A DNA stretch of 7,386 nucleotides from an uncultured Treponema sp. (GTDB taxonomy: Bacteria; Spirochaetota; Spirochaetia; Treponematales; Treponemataceae), in NCBI GenBank assembly GCA_946538875.1, contig CAMNHD010000069.1:1-7386 (forward strand), read 5' to 3'. The notes below the pieces were generated by a model that was given only the letters and a program-made list of their open reading frames with translations, was not told the DNA's origin and ran no database searches. The stretch's first letter is position 1, and the number at the start of each line of letters is the position of its first letter. Shown one piece after another: positions 5,771 through 7,386 of this stretch. The translations under genes and the position numbers were made by a program.

Positions 5771-6845
5771 ATATTCTCCTGGAAACTTCAGTTTCACCCA
5801 TATAGACAATTTCATTCATCTTCCTGCCTTTATCGTACAAGGCCACCACACGGAAGTCGTTTTCAAAGTAGACTGTCTCCTGATATGAGTCTTCGGAAAG
5901 ATTTTGCACTTCCATCCGCAAAAGATCATCCTCGTAGAACTTAAGGTCGGGTGAAGTTGATTTTGTTGTATAGGTGTAGACATTCCTGCGCTTTGCGGTC
6001 GAATCAATCTTTTTTCCAAGCCTCAAGGGATCGGGCACCTGTATTGTCTTTATCTCTTCTTCAGAAGCAATTCTGCCCTGGTGGTCATAGGTATAGATTG
6101 TGGATTTGACCTTTGCCCTGATTTTTGCCAGTGGCCGTGCCTTAGTGGAAGATGGATTCTCCACCAGATTGTACAGAGTAATTATAGCAGGCTGCCCCTT
6201 GGCGTTGTAGGTACGCTCCTCAACCTTTTCCTTGTCAAAGAATTCTATGGTCTGCTTGCGGGGATTACGGTCCACAGGCTTATCCTTTTCGGATGGAGCA
6301 TACTGGTTCACGGTTCTTTTAAGCATTTTTATAGCGCTGGAGCTAGTCCCGTTCTGCCAAGTGACAACCTGCGAGACTCTGAAATCCGAATCATAAAAGG
6401 TCCGCTTTATCAACTTTGAATTCACGCTGGTGACAGTATGGCCGTTGACATTTTCAGAATTCGGCGTGAACTGCTCTTCCCCGTAAGTAAAATAAGCCAG
6501 CCTGTCCATGGATGAACGGTAGGAAGTCTCAGCTACATTCCTGCCGTCAACACTTTCTCCGCTGACAAGGGAAGATGCTTCACTCTGTGGACCAAGACGG
6601 GGATTCTCCAGTTCCGCAGGAAGCTCAAGAGAAAACTCTTCCTCAGGCACATCTTCAAGTTCCTCCAAGTTTTCTTCCCCGGACAGATCATCAAGATGAA
6701 GCATCTCCCTCAATTCCTGAGTCTTTACAAGGCGTTCCTCCTGGGTCAAAGTCTCCTTGTGCATAATCCGTGCAAGACGGGCCTGATTCTGGTTGAACAC
6801 TGGAAAGAGTAAGTATATTGAAGCAGCAAGTACGGTAAGTTCCAT
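5757..6845 (-). CDS. Unrecognised exported or membrane-anchored protein with YD-like repeats
   Basis: I do not recognise this 362-residue protein. Residues 3-17 form a short hydrophobic segment (LTVLAASIYLLFPVF) that could be a signal peptide or anchor, although the start lacks the usual basic residues (Glu2) and no lipobox is seen. Next comes a charged helical part (about 20-50), a strongly acidic stretch (about 51-80) and a Ser-rich segment (about 85-115). The C-terminal two thirds look like beta strands, with repeated units such as RTFYDSDFRV (148-157), IYTYDHQGRIASEEE (250-264), VYFENDFRVVALYDKGRK (325-342) and IVYMGETEVSRRIYED (346-361). These loosely resemble RHS/YD or MORN-like beta repeats. 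The ATG at 6845 follows an in-frame TAA and is 7 bp after the ftsY stop. The ribosome binding site is weak, so translation may depend on ftsY. It overlaps permease 1 by 14 bp, so an envelope role is plausible, but no function can be assigned. Confidence 0.75.
   Translation of the reverse strand: MELTVLAASIYLLFPVFNQNQARLARIMHKETLTQEERLVKTQELREMLHLDDLSGEENLEELEDVPEEEFSLELPAELENPRLGPQSEASSLVSGESVDGRNVAETSYRSSMDRLAYFTYGEEQFTPNSENVNGHTVTSVNSKLIKRTFYDSDFRVSQVVTWQNGTSSSAIKMLKRTVNQYAPSEKDKPVDRNPRKQTIEFFDKEKVEERTYNAKGQPAIITLYNLVENPSSTKARPLAKIRAKVKSTIYTYDHQGRIASEEEIKTIQVPDPLRLGKKIDSTAKRRNVYTYTTKSTSPDLKFYEDDLLRMEVQNLSEDSYQETVYFENDFRVVALYDKGRKMNEIVYMGETEVSRRIYEDK
5776..5780 (-). promoter_or_regulatory. 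Ribosome binding site of permease 1, deciding the start
   Basis: AGGAG lies inside the 3' end of the preceding gene, 5 bases before ATG 5770. It chooses the start of permease 1 (MKINRAQGHR) over the more upstream ATG at 5815. Confidence 0.7.
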
Positions 6846-6852
6846 TTAAATG

Positions 6853-7386
6853 TCAGCGTCCCAGAAATTCCTTTATGAACTTGGACGGTTCGAAAGGTGC
6901 AATGCAGCCGTACTGTTCACCGTAACAAACGTAGGCAAACGGCAGTGACAGGGACCTGCCTATGCTGATTACACAGCCGCCCTTTGCAGTAGAATCGTAT
7001 TTGGTCAGCACCACGGCATCAAGTCCGACAGCCTCGTGGAAGACTTCTGCCTGACGAAGTGCATTCTGTCCGGTCGTAGCATCCACCACAAGAATTTTCT
7101 TGTAGCAGCCAGGATCAGCCTTGCTGGAAGCAACCCTGTCTATCTTCTTCAATTCGTTCACAAGATTCTCCTTGTTGTGAAGCCTGCCGGCAGTATCAGC
7201 TATCACAAGGCCACCTCCGTTTGCAGAGCACGCACTTGCCGCGTCAAACACAACTGCCGAAGGATCGCTGCCCATCTGATGCTTTACAACACGTATTCCC
7301 AGGCGTTCGCCGTGCATGGAAATCTGGTCCACAGCGGCGGCACGGAAAGGATCATTGCGACACGTAAGATCGTCATGATCGGTATG
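6853..7386 (-). CDS. ftsY: FtsY, signal recognition particle receptor, C-terminal GTPase part (cut by window edge)
   Basis: FtsY is the inner-membrane-associated GTPase that receives ribosome-SRP complexes and hands nascent membrane proteins to the Sec translocon. The 177 residues visible are the C-terminal part of the NG domain; the N domain and the Walker A P-loop are off the right edge. Visible motifs, numbered from the edge: FRAAAVDQ (14-21), G3 DTAGRLH (64-70), LVVDATTGQNA (99-109), G4 TKYD within TKYDSTAKGG (128-137), and the closing GEQ (156-158) with PFEPSKFIKEFLGR (164-177). DATTGQNAL and the C-terminal PF-P-F segment mark it as FtsY rather than Ffh, which would also carry an M domain after this point. 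Some usually constant positions differ: DPFRAAA instead of DTFRAAA, and TKYDST instead of TKLDGT. It is the first gene in transcription order in this window, and the next gene begins 7 bp after its stop. Confidence 0.93.
   Translation of the reverse strand, partial: HTDHDDLTCRNDPFRAAAVDQISMHGERLGIRVVKHQMGSDPSAVVFDAASACSANGGGLVIADTAGRLHNKENLVNELKKIDRVASSKADPGCYKKILVVDATTGQNALRQAEVFHEAVGLDAVVLTKYDSTAKGGCVISIGRSLSLPFAYVCYGEQYGCIAPFEPSKFIKEFLGR

Noticed and set aside
6081..6419. 112-codon open frame on the plus strand opposite the unknown protein
   Set aside because: The minus-strand frame spans the whole interval between ftsY and permease 1 with operon-like junctions; the plus frame has no support.

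Overview
The window is a dense block of eight genes, all on the minus strand. Read in the direction of transcription (high to low coordinates) it runs: the C-terminal part of ftsY (cut by the right edge), an unrecognised exported or membrane-anchored protein, a LolC/LolE-type permease, the LolD-type ATPase, a second LolC/LolE-type permease, then mcsA, mcsB and the N-terminal part of clpC (cut by the left edge). There are no RNA genes, mobile elements, CRISPR arrays or long non-coding stretches. The largest gap is 55 bp, in front of mcsA.

Organism: a lipoprotein-release (Lol) ABC transporter implies an outer membrane. An mcsA-mcsB-clpC cluster is best known from Gram-positive Firmicutes but also occurs in spirochaetes. 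Having both, with moderate GC content by eye, points to a spirochaete, most plausibly a Treponema-like one. This is inference from gene content; there is no rRNA or other direct taxonomic marker.

Right half (about 2433-7386): ftsY, the unknown protein, permease 1, lolD and permease 2 are packed with a 7 bp gap and then overlaps of 14, 11 and 17 bp, so they look like one translationally coupled unit. The theme is the cell envelope: FtsY targets nascent membrane proteins, and the three Lol-type proteins would extract lipoproteins from the inner membrane. The unknown protein has an N-terminal hydrophobic segment, an acidic stretch and YD-like beta repeats.

Left half (1-2377): mcsA, mcsB and clpC form a protein quality-control unit. 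McsA is a zinc-finger/UVR partner protein, McsB is related to the protein-arginine kinase, and ClpC is the AAA+ unfoldase of the Clp protease. A putative extended -10 promoter lies in front of mcsA. No ctsR gene lies next to it, and I see no CtsR or CIRCE operator.

The main finding is that the McsB homologue keeps the phosphagen-kinase fold signatures but has lost the key catalytic residues. The NEEDH motif reads NVVDH, the YGEG segment reads YGAG, two nucleotide-binding arginines are changed, the active-site-loop Cys and Arg are replaced, and the C-terminal RDxxRA phosphoarginine site is degraded. McsA keeps all four CxxC pairs, and ClpC keeps the two N-domain glutamates that bind phosphoarginine in Bacillus. 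This suggests a McsA / pseudo-McsB / ClpC adaptor system that works without arginine phosphorylation, or with a different chemistry.
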